From Entomobacter blattae (GTDB taxonomy: Bacteria > Pseudomonadota > Alphaproteobacteria > Acetobacterales > Acetobacteraceae), in assembly GCF_014672835.1 (NCBI RefSeq), contig NZ_CP060244.1, forward strand, positions 1,777,001 to 1,841,000: 64,000 nucleotides of DNA, written 5' to 3'. The stretch's first letter is position 1, and every line of letters begins with the position of its first letter. The notes under the pieces were generated by a model that saw only the letters and a program-made list of their open reading frames with translations, was not told the origin of the DNA and searched no databases. Shown here piece after piece: positions 63,854 through 64,000 of the stretch. The position numbers and the translations under genes were made by a program.

Positions 63854-64000
63854 ATGAGTGTTGAAATAAAAACCGGTGCCCATATTCTGGTCGTCGATGA
63901 CGATTTACGGTTGTTGCGTCTTTTGCAGCGCTATCTAACAGAACAGGGGTTTCGGGTGAGTATTGCCTCTTCCGCAAAGGAGGCCAGAACCATTCTTCTT
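63854..64000 (+). CDS. Response regulator receiver domain (3' end outside the window)
   Basis: The first 49 codons of an OmpR-type response regulator: AHILVVDDDLRLLRLLQRYL contains the acidic pocket DDD, followed by TEQGFRVSIASSAKEA. The phosphorylated Asp and DNA-binding domain lie beyond the end. The ATG at 63854 has AGAAGGGC upstream. Probably PetR-like, judging from the MarR neighbour. Confidence 0.85.
   Translation, partial: MSVEIKTGAHILVVDDDLRLLRLLQRYLTEQGFRVSIASSAKEARTILL

Overview
The window looks like the chromosome of an alphaproteobacterium, most likely an acetic acid bacterium (Acetobacteraceae) with moderate to low GC. The pointers are Hsp20 followed by a DUF1150 protein, lptC-lptA-lptB next to hpf, yfgM-bamB-der, gltD-gltB, metX-metW, and a MarR/OmpR pair arranged like petP-petR. 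The family assignment is inference from gene content; no rRNA or database search was available.

Left backbone (1-13.0 kb): a partial engB, then argB, dapD, dapE and a small membrane protein on the plus strand, converging on def-fmt-truA on the minus strand. An hsp20/DUF1150 pair follows, with a predicted heat-shock promoter and a ROSE-like RNA thermometer. Then hpf, lptB, lptA, lptC, kdsD and a ribonuclease D gene lie on the minus strand. The def-fmt spacer is an inverted 168-bp copy of the middle of hsp20.

Accessory region (about 13.1-32.4 kb), ending beside a tRNA-Leu(CAG) gene. It holds a beta-repeat-like protein with a decayed tandem paralogue, a wrecked topoisomerase III gene, a TonB-dependent siderophore receptor behind a strong Fur box, and a very AT-rich divergent gene cluster (21.1-27.9 kb). 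It also holds several frameshifted genes and a type IV secretion remnant (virB10-virB11-phospholipase D). The AT-rich cluster is the most interesting part. It encodes two small peptides with Gly-Thr/Ser/Cys repeat cores, a YcaO cyclodehydratase ending in PxPxP, E1-like and nitroreductase (SagB-type) proteins, a small HlyC-like acyltransferase and a large protein that resembles MchC/MceJ of siderophore microcins. A Fur-like box precedes the first peptide. I read it as a candidate iron-controlled azole-peptide system carrying a siderophore-microcin type tailoring pair. No exporter or immunity gene is visible, and the dehydrogenase reading frame is broken by an apparent 1-nt deletion, so the system may be decaying.

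Right backbone (32.5-64 kb): an NDUFA9-like dehydrogenase, metX-metW, gltD-gltB, a Na+/H+ antiporter with a C-terminal cNMP-binding domain, lpxB, hisI, ygfZ, two glycosyltransferases, asnB, pyrC, yfgM-bamB-der, an MFS transporter, a Spy-like protein, then ffh-rpsP-rimM-trmD-rplS, rpsU on the opposite strand, and a MarR/response-regulator pair cut by the window end. Short degenerate tandem repeats of 10-13 bp occur in several intergenic gaps.
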